Below, piece by piece: positions 16,928 to 25,305 of a DNA stretch of 64,000 bases. The translations under genes and the position numbers were made by a program. The stretch's first letter is position 1, and the number at the start of each line of letters is the position of its first letter. The notes beneath the pieces were generated by a model. The model worked only from the letters and a program-made list of their open reading frames with translations, was not told where the DNA came from and searched no databases. Source of the stretch: Bacteroidaceae bacterium (GTDB taxonomy: Bacteria; Bacteroidota; Bacteroidia; Bacteroidales; Bacteroidaceae); the NCBI GenBank assembly GCA_017509605.1, contig JAFWPH010000037.1:62001-126000 (forward strand), in the 5' to 3' direction.

Positions 16928-18670
16928 CTATCTCTCTCTGCTCTCCTCACCGTTGTTCTCGGAATATGATTTACGTTTGATGTTGTTGGCTTCGCCGAAG
17001 AGTTGCTCGCGCTCGCGCTTAGTGGCGGCGGACACCCAGTCTTCGGGAATGAACTTCCAGTGGTTGTGGGCGGTTGGGGTAATCACTCCCTTCTCCTTGA
17101 TGTATTCCATCAGGTAGTAACGGATATCCTTAACGGTCGAAGAAACGGTTCTTGATTCTATTTCGCTTTTCGTCAGTCCAGCCCCCTTGGTCAGTAACTC
17201 ACCGCCACCGTTGGCGCGGTAGGCGGTCATGGCCACAGTATAGAAACGCTCCATATCGAAGGGACTGCCGTCATTCATCGAGATGATGTTAACCTTCTCG
17301 CCCTCGGGTTTGCTGACATCCACCGTATAACGAATGCCGGCAACTGAATCGAAGTTGAAGAGGAAGTTCTTGAAACCCAAACGGAGGGGATTGTTCTTCA
17401 TGGGCTCGGTCAGAAGCAGTTTGTCATCGGGACCCTGCATTTGGCATGTCCACAGCGCATAACTCATCTCCAAGTAGTTCTTGATCTCGATGCCACGCAT
17501 ACGGAGGGTGTAGAGACGATCCTCAAAACGGTAGAGGTTGAAGAGACTGTTCACCTTTACCTCGCCTGCCTCTATTGACGCGTTGAAGAAGAGGGGGGCC
17601 GAAAACGACAACTCGGCTTTCGACACGTGCAACTGCAATTCCTGAATCAGATCGATGTAGGCGGAGGAACCGAAGTAGGCGTCGCTGATATCCACACGGC
17701 TGGCAAAACTGCCGATCTGCTGGGACGCGAACTGAGACACAGCTTTGTATTCCTCGGCGAACTGACGTTCATACTCCTTCGCATAGCTGTTGTGGAAGGT
17801 GCCGATGTAGATGGACTGACACGATGACTCGTTCTTCACTACCTTGCCCACGCGGTTGAGCGTGAAACGCATCTTCACCTCCGAGATAGAGTAGGCCAGA
17901 CTGCCCGGGTTCACGCAGAGGATGCTGCGCCCTGAGGGCGACTCCACGCTCTCCATGTTGCTGGTGTGGTCGTGCCCGTATAGCACCAAGTCGAAGCCAT
18001 CCACCTCGCTCACAGTCTCGCGAACGGCGTTCTCACGGTAGTCGTCGGTTACGATGCCATTGTCCATACCGCTGTGGATCAGACCAATGATGCAGTCAGG
18101 GCGCTCATTCTGCTTCACGTAGGCTATCCAACGACGTGCGCTCTCCTTGATGTCCTCAAAGTGCATGTCGTCCCAAATCTTCTTCGGTATCCAGTGGGGA
18201 ATGGCAGGAGTGATGAAACCAATGATGCAAAGGCGGATGCCGCAACGAGTGAGGATGGTGTAAGGACGGAAGTAGGGGAGACCTGTGGTGTTGTTGATGG
18301 CGTTGGCACCAAGGATAGGGTGGTTGCAGCTGTTGACAAAACGGTCGAAGTTCTCGTGACCCGTCTCGATGTCATGGTTACCAATCACACCCACATCGTA
18401 GCCCACGAAATTGCACATATCAGCCACGCTGTGACCCTTGCGCATGTCAATGTAGTTGAAGTAGTAAGCGGTGGGCTCTCCTTGAAGCATGTCACCGCCA
18501 TCGATGAGGATGGTGCTCTCGGGATAGCGCTTGCGCTGTTTCTTCACGTAGGCATAAACACGTTGCAAACTACCCTTACCCCAGTGCTCGTGGCGGAAGT
18601 CATAAGGGAAATAATTGCCGTGGATATCGCTCGTGAAGATAATCTTCAGTTGTTTTGTCCGGGTCTCCAT
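16928..18670 (-). CDS. Bifunctional metallophosphatase / 5'-nucleotidase family protein
   Basis: 580 residues. The N-terminal calcineurin-like metallophosphatase has the dimetal motifs FTSDIHGN, DGGDMLQG, GNHDIE and YGHDHTS, and its pattern matches UshA-type enzymes that dephosphorylate nucleotides or UDP-sugars. The C-terminal 5_nucleotid_C domain (about 310-540) has YRANGGGELLTKGAG, the nucleoside-base pocket motif. No signal peptide is visible (METRTKQLKIIFTSDIHGN), unlike periplasmic UshA, so a cytoplasmic location or an unusual export route is possible. It is separated from the AT-rich operon by about 120 nt and has its own -7 box 4 nt before the ATG. Confidence 0.88.
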   Translation of the reverse strand: METRTKQLKIIFTSDIHGNYFPYDFRHEHWGKGSLQRVYAYVKKQRKRYPESTILIDGGDMLQGEPTAYYFNYIDMRKGHSVADMCNFVGYDVGVIGNHDIETGHENFDRFVNSCNHPILGANAINNTTGLPYFRPYTILTRCGIRLCIIGFITPAIPHWIPKKIWDDMHFEDIKESARRWIAYVKQNERPDCIIGLIHSGMDNGIVTDDYRENAVRETVSEVDGFDLVLYGHDHTSNMESVESPSGRSILCVNPGSLAYSISEVKMRFTLNRVGKVVKNESSCQSIYIGTFHNSYAKEYERQFAEEYKAVSQFASQQIGSFASRVDISDAYFGSSAYIDLIQELQLHVSKAELSFSAPLFFNASIEAGEVKVNSLFNLYRFEDRLYTLRMRGIEIKNYLEMSYALWTCQMQGPDDKLLLTEPMKNNPLRLGFKNFLFNFDSVAGIRYTVDVSKPEGEKVNIISMNDGSPFDMERFYTVAMTAYRANGGGELLTKGAGLTKSEIESRTVSSTVKDIRYYLMEYIKEKGVITPTAHNHWKFIPEDWVSAATKREREQLFGEANNIKRKSYSENNGEESRER

Positions 18671-18674
18671 GATG

Positions 18675-18682
18675 CAAAATTA
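18675..18682 (-). promoter_or_regulatory. -7 box 4 nt before the nucleotidase ATG (possible leaderless mRNA)
   Basis: The minus strand reads TAATTTTG then CATC then ATG. Transcription from this box would start at or beside the start codon. The -33 element is weak. Confidence 0.5.
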
Positions 18683-18821
18683 ATACTTTTTTGGCACTTT
18701 TTCGACAATGATGCTTACTGTTTGTCATGTTTTTGACTTATTTTTGTCATTTCCCTACCCGTGGCACTTTTTTTGTTGCGACAAATCATACAAGAAAGTT
18801 GAAATCAAGGAGGACACGATT

Positions 18822-19502
18822 ATGGCATTTATAGATTATTACAAAGTGATGGGAGTGCCCAAGGACATCCCTCAAGACGATATAAAGGCGGCATACCGTC
18901 GCCGTTCCAAACAGTTTCATCCCGACCTTCATCCCGACGATCCAAAGGCCAAAGCCAAGTTCCAGATGTTGAATGAGGCATATGCCGTTTTGTCCGACCC
19001 CGAAAAACGGGCCAAGTACGACAAGTATGGCGAGCAGTGGAAGAACGCCGAGGCTTTTGAGAACGCCGGCGGAGGATTCAACCCCTTTGGCGGTGGTACC
19101 GAAGGATGGACCGATGGCGGCTTCAGCTTTAATTTCGGTGGCGGTGGTGGATTCTCCGACTTCTTCGAACGCCTTTTCGGCAACCGGAGAGGTGGAGCTG
19201 GTACAAGGGCTTCCTATGGGTCGGCTGTCAACCACAACGAAGGACAGGCACAGAGCACCGTCACCATCGACATGTACACTGCACTGCTCGGCGGAGAAAT
19301 CATGCTGCAGACTGCCGACACACGACTGAGACTTAAGGTCAAACCCGGCACTCAGAACGGTACCAAGGTGCGACTCAAGGGCAAGGGATACCAACGTGCA
19401 GACGGTTCCTTCGGCGACCTCATTATCACCTACAACGTTGCACTGCCCACCAACCTCAGCGAACGACAGAAACAACTGCTCATGGAAATGCGAAACGCAT
19501 AA
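18822..19502 (+). CDS. DnaJ/CbpA-like J-domain protein
   Basis: 226 residues. ATG 18822 is chosen because the J domain begins at once (MAFIDYYKVMGV) and an AAGGAGG sequence lies 8 nt upstream; the frame is open further up. J domain 1-70 with the HPD loop (FHPDLHPDD), which stimulates DnaK ATPase. A Gly/Phe-rich linker (about 80-125) and a C-terminal substrate-binding beta domain (STVTIDMYTALLGGEIMLQT...LKVKPGTQNGTKVRLKGKG) follow. There is no Cys-rich zinc domain, so it resembles CbpA/DjlA-type co-chaperones rather than DnaJ proper, but it is shorter than CbpA (about 300), with only one full C-terminal domain. Divergent from the nucleotidase gene; a terminator follows. Confidence 0.88.
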   Translation: MAFIDYYKVMGVPKDIPQDDIKAAYRRRSKQFHPDLHPDDPKAKAKFQMLNEAYAVLSDPEKRAKYDKYGEQWKNAEAFENAGGGFNPFGGGTEGWTDGGFSFNFGGGGGFSDFFERLFGNRRGGAGTRASYGSAVNHNEGQAQSTVTIDMYTALLGGEIMLQTADTRLRLKVKPGTQNGTKVRLKGKGYQRADGSFGDLIITYNVALPTNLSERQKQLLMEMRNA

Positions 19503-19517
19503 CTACTATAAGAATTC

Positions 19518-19559
19518 CAGCCATTGCGAAACCCAAAGGATTTGCAATGGCTGTTTTTT
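19518..19559 (+). terminator. Rho-independent terminator after the J-domain gene
   Basis: 10-bp stem CAGCCATTGC with GCAATGGCTG (518-527/544-553), followed by TTTTTT. It starts 16 nt after the stop. Confidence 0.85.
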
Positions 19560-19927
19560 CAACTTTCTCAAGTAAAAACGGAAATGAATTCGCTAAGACC
19601 ATGTGAGTTATGTGCTACCAACAGTACAATATCTTTTTTTCTTAACTCTTAACTCTTAATTATCGTAGCTCAGGACATCGTTTACACTTTTTGTATCCCT
19701 TAGAAGGGGGTCATAAAAGTATACACACACTGTATCCAGATGGATTCCCTCCGCTAAGAAAACCTATTCAGCATGCTGATTCCTAAGGAGTTCACATCAT
19801 AAAATCAGAAAAATATATCTCTATAAACTAAAAAAATATAAAATCCTATATGTCAACGATCTCCTGATATAAAAGTGTCAACGATCATCTGATATACGAT
19901 ACTTAATTCTTAACTCCATTATTCAGC
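19560..19927. other. Intergenic stretch with a 25-bp-spaced direct repeat
   Basis: No gene seen. It contains a short tandem CTTAACT word tract (about 19640-19665) and two imperfect 20-bp direct repeats starting TGTCAACGATC at 19851 and 19876 (18 of 20 identical). The remaining AT-rich DNA shows nothing recognisable. It separates the convergent J-domain and GH31 genes. Confidence 0.6.
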
Positions 19928-21451
19928 TCACTTGATGACTGTGTCAATCTTCTTGCCCTTGGCACGGATGCTCTTGTCGCCTATGGTGACGATGGCGTCG
20001 ATGGCGCGGTCGGCAACAAGGGTAAAACGCTGTTGTTGCTCATCGAAACTGACTGTGCAGTCGTAGTAGTCAATTCCATCGCTTTTTGGCAGATGAAAAG
20101 TGCGAGTGCTCTTGCCGTCGGGATAGATGCGGAAGAGTACTCGTTTCTTGTTGATGGGATCGTAGGTGGGGATGATGGCTCCCGAACGGATGAACAGCGG
20201 GAAATTGTCGAGTGGGTATGTTTTTGTTATCAGCGTGCCTCCCTGATATCGCTCGCCTGTTAAGTGGTCTATCCATTCCCCGTCGGCTGGCAGGTGGAAG
20301 GCAACGTGATCGTCGTCCGAAGTGATGGCCTTGGTGAAGATGTCGTTGCCAACTTGATGACTCTCCTCCTCCATGTTCGTGTTCTTCAGCAATGAACCGC
20401 CATGAAGGTGGGCATCTACCAGGGTGGAGAACTTATAGGGTGTCAACCGCTTCATCAACACCACACATTCGCGGTAGATGGCTTCCACGTCTTGACCGTG
20501 CCACCAGGGCAGATGGGAGGTGAAGGCACCGTTCTCCCCGCCGTTGATCATGCAGGCCGTCATGCAGCCGAACTGGGTATAGCGGGCGAACTGTTTGGCA
20601 TTGCTCCTGGCAAAGTAGAAACCGCCGACCTCACAGCCCACAGCACCGTAGCCGGACTGGGAAGAACGGTAGATATTGTCGATCTGTTGGCGCAAACCCT
20701 CCCAGTTGCCTGTGAAATCACCGCACCAACCCATGTTCATCTTATCCACACTGGCTGTCAGACCTTCCTGATGGGAGTAGGGACGAGCGATGATGATGCC
20801 GTCTTTCTTGCGACTGACCGCATAGTCGTACATCGCGTCGTAGTAATAATGACGGAATTCCTCGTTCGACATCTCTCCCTTCGAGGTCTGAAACTTATCA
20901 GGAAGATACTTCTCGCCTTGATCGACCTTCCAACCACTGACGTTGCCCTTGAAGACCTTGTCCAACTGTCGGTACCACCACCGCGTGGCGTCGGCGTTCG
21001 TGAAGTCGATGTGCATGCCGTAGCCTTTCCACCACTCGAAAGGCTGGTTGTTGTTCACTCCGTAGTTGAGAGCTGCCACCTCGTCGTAAGTGGCTCCTTT
21101 CTGCAAGGGTGTGTCCTTGCAACGCTCGTTTACACAGCCTGTTAGCCAGAGGATGGTCCTCACACCGCGCTTACCAAAACCCTTGATCATCTTATCGGGG
21201 TTGGCATAACGGGAACGGTCCCAGGTGAAGTCATTGTAACTGGTGGACCAAGGACTGTCGATGATGATGGCATCGACGGGGATGTCCCTTTGAAGGTAGC
21301 CTTCAACAAGCCGCTCGGCGCCTGAGGTGGTGTTCATACTGTCCTCCCAGACGATATGTCCAAGTGCCCATGCAGGGGTGATTGGCGGCTTCTGCGCCAA
21401 CAGCATCTGGAACTGTAGTCCCATCAGCATCAGTAGTAATGTATGTCTCAT
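19928..21451 (-). CDS. Secreted GH31 family glycosidase (short form)
   Basis: 507 residues with signal peptide (MRHTLLLMLMGLQFQMLLAQ). The catalytic barrel begins almost at once (PPITPAWALGHIVWED). Nucleophile Asp177 in GWKVDQGE and acid/base Asp245 in GWCGDFTGNW fit GH31; YSHQEG and GCEVGGFYF are further barrel motifs. GH31 enzymes normally carry an N-terminal beta-sandwich of about 200 residues before the barrel, which is absent here. A C-terminal beta domain remains (about 390-507). Substrate could be alpha-glucoside, alpha-xyloside or another alpha-linked glycoside; it cannot be fixed from the sequence. It has its own promoter and a leader that includes a tandem heptamer tract. Confidence 0.85.
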   Translation of the reverse strand: MRHTLLLMLMGLQFQMLLAQKPPITPAWALGHIVWEDSMNTTSGAERLVEGYLQRDIPVDAIIIDSPWSTSYNDFTWDRSRYANPDKMIKGFGKRGVRTILWLTGCVNERCKDTPLQKGATYDEVAALNYGVNNNQPFEWWKGYGMHIDFTNADATRWWYRQLDKVFKGNVSGWKVDQGEKYLPDKFQTSKGEMSNEEFRHYYYDAMYDYAVSRKKDGIIIARPYSHQEGLTASVDKMNMGWCGDFTGNWEGLRQQIDNIYRSSQSGYGAVGCEVGGFYFARSNAKQFARYTQFGCMTACMINGGENGAFTSHLPWWHGQDVEAIYRECVVLMKRLTPYKFSTLVDAHLHGGSLLKNTNMEEESHQVGNDIFTKAITSDDDHVAFHLPADGEWIDHLTGERYQGGTLITKTYPLDNFPLFIRSGAIIPTYDPINKKRVLFRIYPDGKSTRTFHLPKSDGIDYYDCTVSFDEQQQRFTLVADRAIDAIVTIGDKSIRAKGKKIDTVIK

Positions 21452-21482
21452 AACGTTTATATTTTTTGTATGTGTCTTTTCC

Positions 21483-21593
21483 CTAACGCCTAACGCCTAC
21501 TAAGGACTCTTGATTCTTAACTCTTAGTTAATTAGGCTCTTGACCCTCGCCTCTTGACTCTTGACTCTTGACTCTTGACAAAAAAGAGCCTAA
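21483..21593 (-). repeat. Heptamer tandem words in the GH31 leader, enclosed by a 10-bp inverted repeat
   Basis: (TAACGCC)-type copies at 21484-21498 and four (CTTGACT)-type copies at about 21551-21579. TTAGGCTCTT (21532-21541) pairs with AAGAGCCTAA (21584-21593), placing the second tract in the loop of a possible hairpin in the GH31 mRNA leader. Confidence 0.65.
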
Positions 21594-21603
21594 ACCCTCA
21601 CTA

Positions 21604-21633
21604 CAAAGATATACTTTTTTTTCTCAAAACAAA
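21604..21633 (-). promoter_or_regulatory. Promoter of the GH31 gene
   Basis: On the minus strand TTTG (21633-21630), 18-nt spacer, TATCTTTG (21611-21604). The leader would be about 145 nt. Confidence 0.65.
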
Positions 21634-21675
21634 TCTTTTTTGTGGATGACAAGTGAAAAAATGGTGACGCCCGCC

Positions 21676-21703
21676 TTGGTTTATGTAAAAATGAGTATAT
21701 TTG
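21676..21703 (+). promoter_or_regulatory. Promoter of the GH30 gene
   Basis: TATATTTG (21696-21703) is a good -7 box; TTGG at 21676 is a possible -33 with a slightly short spacer. Because the -7 box overlaps the first ATG of the open frame (21701), the later ATG 21731 is preferred. Confidence 0.6.
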
Positions 21704-21730
21704 CAGTCAAATATCATTTTTTTTATGCCA

Positions 21731-23236
21731 ATGAAAAAAGTTCTACTTTCCATTTTTGCGCTGGCTACAGCCGCGGCTGTCCATGCGCAGATTATCTCTG
21801 TCGTGGTGAAAGACACACGCTATCAGACGGTGACTGGTTTCGGAGCAGCTTGCTGCGACGGAGCAATGTGCCCCTTTGGAAGCGATACAGCACCCGTCAG
21901 ACTCCTCTATGGCCCACAGTCGAAGATTGGACTCAACATCATGCGTATGGAGATATCACCCAACTTCAAGGGCGACATCTCATACTCTGATATTGGGTGG
22001 GACACACCTTACGACTGGAACGGCTCTCTTCCCTCGGCCAGGGAAGCTAAGAAACGTGGAGCCATCATATTCGGTACCCCTTGGTCGCCTCCAGGCGAAT
22101 ACAAGACCAACGGAACAGCACAGGGAGGCAACAGCGACAGCCAGGGCAATCAACGAGGAGAACTACGTGAAGACTGCTACGAGAAGTTCTTCCCATGGCT
22201 CAATTCTTTCCTGGATTGGATGGACAAACATGGCGTCAGAGTAGATGCCGTGTCGATTCAGAACGAGCCTGACTGGTGGGTAAGCTACTCTGGATGTCTC
22301 TACACACCTATTCAGCAGGTTAAATTGGTGAGGAACTATGCACACATGCTCGACAAGGAGAAGTACGGCGTGCGACTCATCAGTGCCGAACCTCTCGGCT
22401 TCGACCCCAAGTATTCCAATGCCTTGATGCAAGATCCCACAGCACGCGAACACATCGACATCGTGGCGGGACATATCTATGGGCATCCACCACTTGGAAA
22501 CTTGAAGACTTCTGCCGTTTTGGCTTCCAAGTACGGCAAGGAGGTGTGGATGACGGAACATTCTTCCACTGACAACATCGACCGTCTGCCCAACTGGCAC
22601 GAGCAACTGCTCTTCGCCGAGGAGTTGAACGAATGTATGCTCGCTGGATGCACTGGCTACATTTACTGGTACATGCGCGCACACTGGGCTTTTGTGGGGA
22701 CGGGTGAGGCTAAGTATAATCCTGGAAATGCCAAGAACAGGTTGCTGCCAAGAGCATACGTCTTGTCGCACTTCTCCAAGCATGTTACTGGCTCCACACG
22801 CCTCTCAACCACTTCTAGCGTCCAGACTGGCACTGAGAGCGCATTCGAGACTTCTGCCTACATCAAGGGCGACTCCCTCATCGTGATGGCCATCGACACC
22901 ACCAAGACAACCTACAAACTGAGGCTACGCCTGCCCTACAACGTGAAGAGTGGCACACACATCCTTTCGACCAGCAATGAGAGCCTCTGCCAGGAGGAAC
23001 CCATCGAGATTGAAGAGCCTGTAAGCGATATCACCGTCAGCTTGCCTGCACGTAGCCTCAACACCTACATCTTCATGATCGACCAGACAAGTGCGGCCAT
23101 CAGAGACCTGGATATGGATGATGACGCTCCCAAGACTTATTACGACTTCCAAGGACGACGCATAGACCAACCTCATGGCCTCTGCATCGAAAAATCAGCC
23201 GACGGAACCGCCCGAAAAGTCTATATCGATGACTAA
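21731..23236 (+). CDS. Secreted GH30 family endo-xylanase-like glycosidase
   Basis: 501 residues from ATG 21731, which gives a clean signal peptide (MKKVLLSIFALATAAAVHAQ). TIM barrel with acid/base Glu179 in VSIQNEPDWW and nucleophile Glu276 in VWMTEHSSTD. AGHIYGHPP and GYIYWYMRAHWAF closely follow the pattern of GH30 subfamily 8 glucuronoxylanases, so xylan is the most likely substrate, consistent with xylAB elsewhere in the window. A beta-sandwich side domain (about 340-455) and a sorting-type tail (YYDFQGRRIDQPHG...RKVYIDD) follow. Exported. A terminator is 80 nt downstream. Confidence 0.87.
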   Translation: MKKVLLSIFALATAAAVHAQIISVVVKDTRYQTVTGFGAACCDGAMCPFGSDTAPVRLLYGPQSKIGLNIMRMEISPNFKGDISYSDIGWDTPYDWNGSLPSAREAKKRGAIIFGTPWSPPGEYKTNGTAQGGNSDSQGNQRGELREDCYEKFFPWLNSFLDWMDKHGVRVDAVSIQNEPDWWVSYSGCLYTPIQQVKLVRNYAHMLDKEKYGVRLISAEPLGFDPKYSNALMQDPTAREHIDIVAGHIYGHPPLGNLKTSAVLASKYGKEVWMTEHSSTDNIDRLPNWHEQLLFAEELNECMLAGCTGYIYWYMRAHWAFVGTGEAKYNPGNAKNRLLPRAYVLSHFSKHVTGSTRLSTTSSVQTGTESAFETSAYIKGDSLIVMAIDTTKTTYKLRLRLPYNVKSGTHILSTSNESLCQEEPIEIEEPVSDITVSLPARSLNTYIFMIDQTSAAIRDLDMDDDAPKTYYDFQGRRIDQPHGLCIEKSADGTARKVYIDD

Positions 23237-23263
23237 TCTTAGACAAAGGTAAAACTCGGGGTA

Positions 23264-23282
23264 CGCAGGCAGCCCGCCTGCG
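23264..23282. repeat. Small GC-rich hairpin, member of intergenic hairpin family
   Basis: CGCAGGC-AGCCC-GCCTGCG (7-bp stem) inside GGGTAC...GGAT. A related copy with different arms is at 42690-42708 (GGGTACGTGGGCT...). Confidence 0.55.
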
Positions 23283-23317
23283 GATAAGTCTTGGATTTAC
23301 CTCAGACCGATAAAAAC

Positions 23318-23354
23318 AGCAATGGCACCCATTATGGATGCCATTGCTTTTTTT
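23318..23354 (+). terminator. Rho-independent terminator after the GH30 gene
   Basis: 10-bp stem AGCAATGGCA with TGCCATTGCT, followed by a T run (TTTTTTT). Confidence 0.85.
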
Positions 23355-23388
23355 CGATCTTTTTTTCAGTGGTTTCGAAGAATAGTAG

Positions 23389-23396
23389 TATCTTTG
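23389..23396 (+). promoter_or_regulatory. -7 box upstream of the zinc-ribbon protein gene
   Basis: TATCTTTG, 60 nt before the ATG; a near-consensus TTTC lies 21 nt upstream. Confidence 0.5.
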
Positions 23397-23456
23397 TAAC
23401 ATCAGGAAGAATAAAAGAGAATAATAGATGATAATAATCAAGTTCAACTTCAGCCT

Positions 23457-23756
23457 ATGAAAAAGATCATCATCCCAATAATCGTCTGCCTTGTTGGAGC
23501 AATAGGCGGATATCTGTTATTTCAACATTTTCAGACTGATGCCGAGCACGAGGGCGATATATGCCCAAAGTGCGGAAGCACCAACGTTACCACCATTGTC
23601 TATGGATTAGTTGACCACAGTGATTCCACACTCAATAAAGAACTGGAGAGCGGCAAGGTGGTGCTGGGGGGCTGCATGGTTAGTGATGATAGCCCTGAAT
23701 ACACTTGCAATGATTGCCAATACACCTGGGGACATTTTCTGAAACACACACCGTAA
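23457..23756 (+). CDS. Small membrane-anchored zinc-ribbon protein
   Basis: 99 residues. An N-terminal hydrophobic segment (IIIPIIVCLVGAIGGYLLF) acts as signal anchor or membrane helix. A rubredoxin-like zinc ribbon follows, with CPKCGS (Cys37, Cys40) and CNDCQYTWG near the C-terminus (two more Cys); a third C-containing loop (GGCMVSDD) lies between. It is probably anchored in the inner membrane with the ribbon exposed. I do not recognise a named family. The alpha/beta hydrolase gene starts 17 nt after its stop, so the two are likely co-transcribed; their functional link is unknown. Confidence 0.72.
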   Translation: MKKIIIPIIVCLVGAIGGYLLFQHFQTDAEHEGDICPKCGSTNVTTIVYGLVDHSDSTLNKELESGKVVLGGCMVSDDSPEYTCNDCQYTWGHFLKHTP

Positions 23757-23773
23757 AACATAGCTCAACAATT

Positions 23774-25030
23774 ATGAACAAGAAATTCATCATCACTCTT
23801 CTGCTCGCTTTCTTTGCGATGATGGGACGGGCACAGGTACAGCCGACAACGGAACTGATAGGCTCATGGTCGGGTAAACTTGACTTGGGCGTCATAAAAC
23901 TGACACTGGTACTCCATCTCGAACAGGCCGACGGCTATGTGGTCGTGACACTCGACAGCCCCGACCAAAACGCCATGGGCATCGGAACATTCAAAGAGTT
24001 TCTGAGCGACGATTCACTGGCCGTGAAGGTGGAACAACTCAATCTGACTTACCGAGCACGGCTGAAGGAAGGGAAGCTCGACGGTACATTCTCCCAGAAT
24101 GGACTGTCCATTCCACTCGTGATGACAAGAGGACTGCCTGAGGTGAAACGCCCACAACACCCTAAACCGCCTTATCCTTACGAGACGGAGGAGGTGTCAT
24201 TTACGAACGAGGCCGACGGAGCTACGCTGGCGGGTACACTGACCTGGCCCCTGGGCTACGACAAACAAGCGAAACAGAAACCCGTGGTCGTGCTGCTTGT
24301 CTCGGGAAGCGGACAGCAGAACCGCGACGAGGAACTGCTTGGCCACAAACCTTTCCTCGTCATTGCCGACTATCTCGCACGGCAGGGTATCGCATCCCTG
24401 CGCTACGATGACCGTGCCACGGGTGCTTCAGTCGGAGGCGATGTGAAAAACGCCACCACCAAGGACTTTGCACGCGATGCTGCGGCTGGACTCGATTTCC
24501 TACGAGGCAAGAAGGCGTTCAGCAAAGTCGGTCTGCTCGGTCATAGTGAAGGAGGTGCCATCGCCTTCATGTTGGGTGCACAAAAAATGACTGACTTCAT
24601 CGTTTCCTTGGCTGGACCGGGCGTAAAAGGAGACACACTGCTGGCGGCACAAGGAAACCTCATCTACTCCCTGTCGGGTATGCCAGCCAATTTGACTGTT
24701 GAGAAATACCGCCAGCAGAAAGAAGTACAGGATATGCCGTGGCTCCGCTGGTACATCGACTACGACCCCGCAGACGATATCCGAAAGACTCGCTGCCCCG
24801 TTTTCGCACTCAATGGCGAGGCCGACGTGCAGGTGATCGCATCCCAAAACCTCACCGCCATCCAACAGCTCCTGCCGAAGTCGAAGAAGAACCTCGTCAA
24901 GGTATATCCAGGACTTAACCACCTCTTCCAACACTGCACCACAGGACTCATCACCGAGTATGGACAAATCGAGGAGACCATCTCACCCGAGGTCCTCAGC
25001 GACATTGTGCAGTGGATGAAAGGATTGTGA
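23774..25030 (+). CDS. Secreted alpha/beta hydrolase (peptidase S9/S33-like)
   Basis: 418 residues from ATG 23774, chosen for the signal peptide (MNKKFIITLLLAFFAMMGRAQ); the frame is open to 23714. The N-terminal beta-rich domain (about 25-130, GSWSGKLDLGVIKLTLVLHL) is usual in Bacteroidetes enzymes of this type. The hydrolase core has VLLVSGSGQQNRDE (oxyanion region), LRYDDRATGAS, and nucleophile Ser258 in LGHSEGGA. Likely acid is in ALNGEADVQV and likely His in PGLNHLFQ. Probably an esterase or aminopeptidase acting on small substrates in the periplasm; the substrate is not evident. Confidence 0.82.
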   Translation: MNKKFIITLLLAFFAMMGRAQVQPTTELIGSWSGKLDLGVIKLTLVLHLEQADGYVVVTLDSPDQNAMGIGTFKEFLSDDSLAVKVEQLNLTYRARLKEGKLDGTFSQNGLSIPLVMTRGLPEVKRPQHPKPPYPYETEEVSFTNEADGATLAGTLTWPLGYDKQAKQKPVVVLLVSGSGQQNRDEELLGHKPFLVIADYLARQGIASLRYDDRATGASVGGDVKNATTKDFARDAAAGLDFLRGKKAFSKVGLLGHSEGGAIAFMLGAQKMTDFIVSLAGPGVKGDTLLAAQGNLIYSLSGMPANLTVEKYRQQKEVQDMPWLRWYIDYDPADDIRKTRCPVFALNGEADVQVIASQNLTAIQQLLPKSKKNLVKVYPGLNHLFQHCTTGLITEYGQIEETISPEVLSDIVQWMKGL

Positions 25031-25044
25031 GAAACAAATAATTA

Positions 25045-25073
25045 GGGGGATATGGCTGACCATATCCCCCTTT
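25045..25073. terminator. Terminator between convergent hydrolase and TonB-receptor genes
   Basis: Perfect 11-bp stem GGGGGATATGG with CCATATCCCCC, loop CTGA, then TTT. It lies 15 nt after the hydrolase stop. Confidence 0.75.
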
Positions 25074-25142
25074 AGTCTGCAGTTATAAATGTGTTTGTGA
25101 TGGGTGCAAGACTGAACTTGCTGAATCGCAGACTTTTTTTAA

Positions 25143-25302
25143 TTAACGTCAGTTCGATGAATTCATGAGAATTATAAAAAGGCTTGCCTTTAACATAATA
25201 ATTCATGAGAAATTTATGATATATTTGTGGACATTCATGTTTAATATCAATATAAATAGCCAATAATAAACCATTAATCTTTTTTCGTCGAATTCACGTT
25301 GA
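25143..25302. repeat. Pair of inverted TTAACGTCAGTTCGATGAA elements
   Basis: TTAACGTCAGTTCGATGAA at 25143-25161 and, inverted, TTCGTCGAATTCACGTTGA at 25284-25302 (15 of 19 positions agree). A third copy (17 of 19) is at 50643-50661. The 120-nt AT-rich stretch between them holds no convincing gene. Confidence 0.5.
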
Positions 25303-25305
25303 TTA

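Noticed and set aside
10008-16941. Flanking direct repeats of the AT-rich island (TCTCTTTATCTCTC-like at both ends)
   Set aside because: The similarity is a pyrimidine tract inside the start of nudC and the end of the nucleotidase gene; no convincing attachment site.
25072-25263. 63-residue minus-strand open frame
   Set aside because: No motif, lies in AT-rich repeat-bounded spacer overlapping the terminator side, and has no promoter; probably chance.
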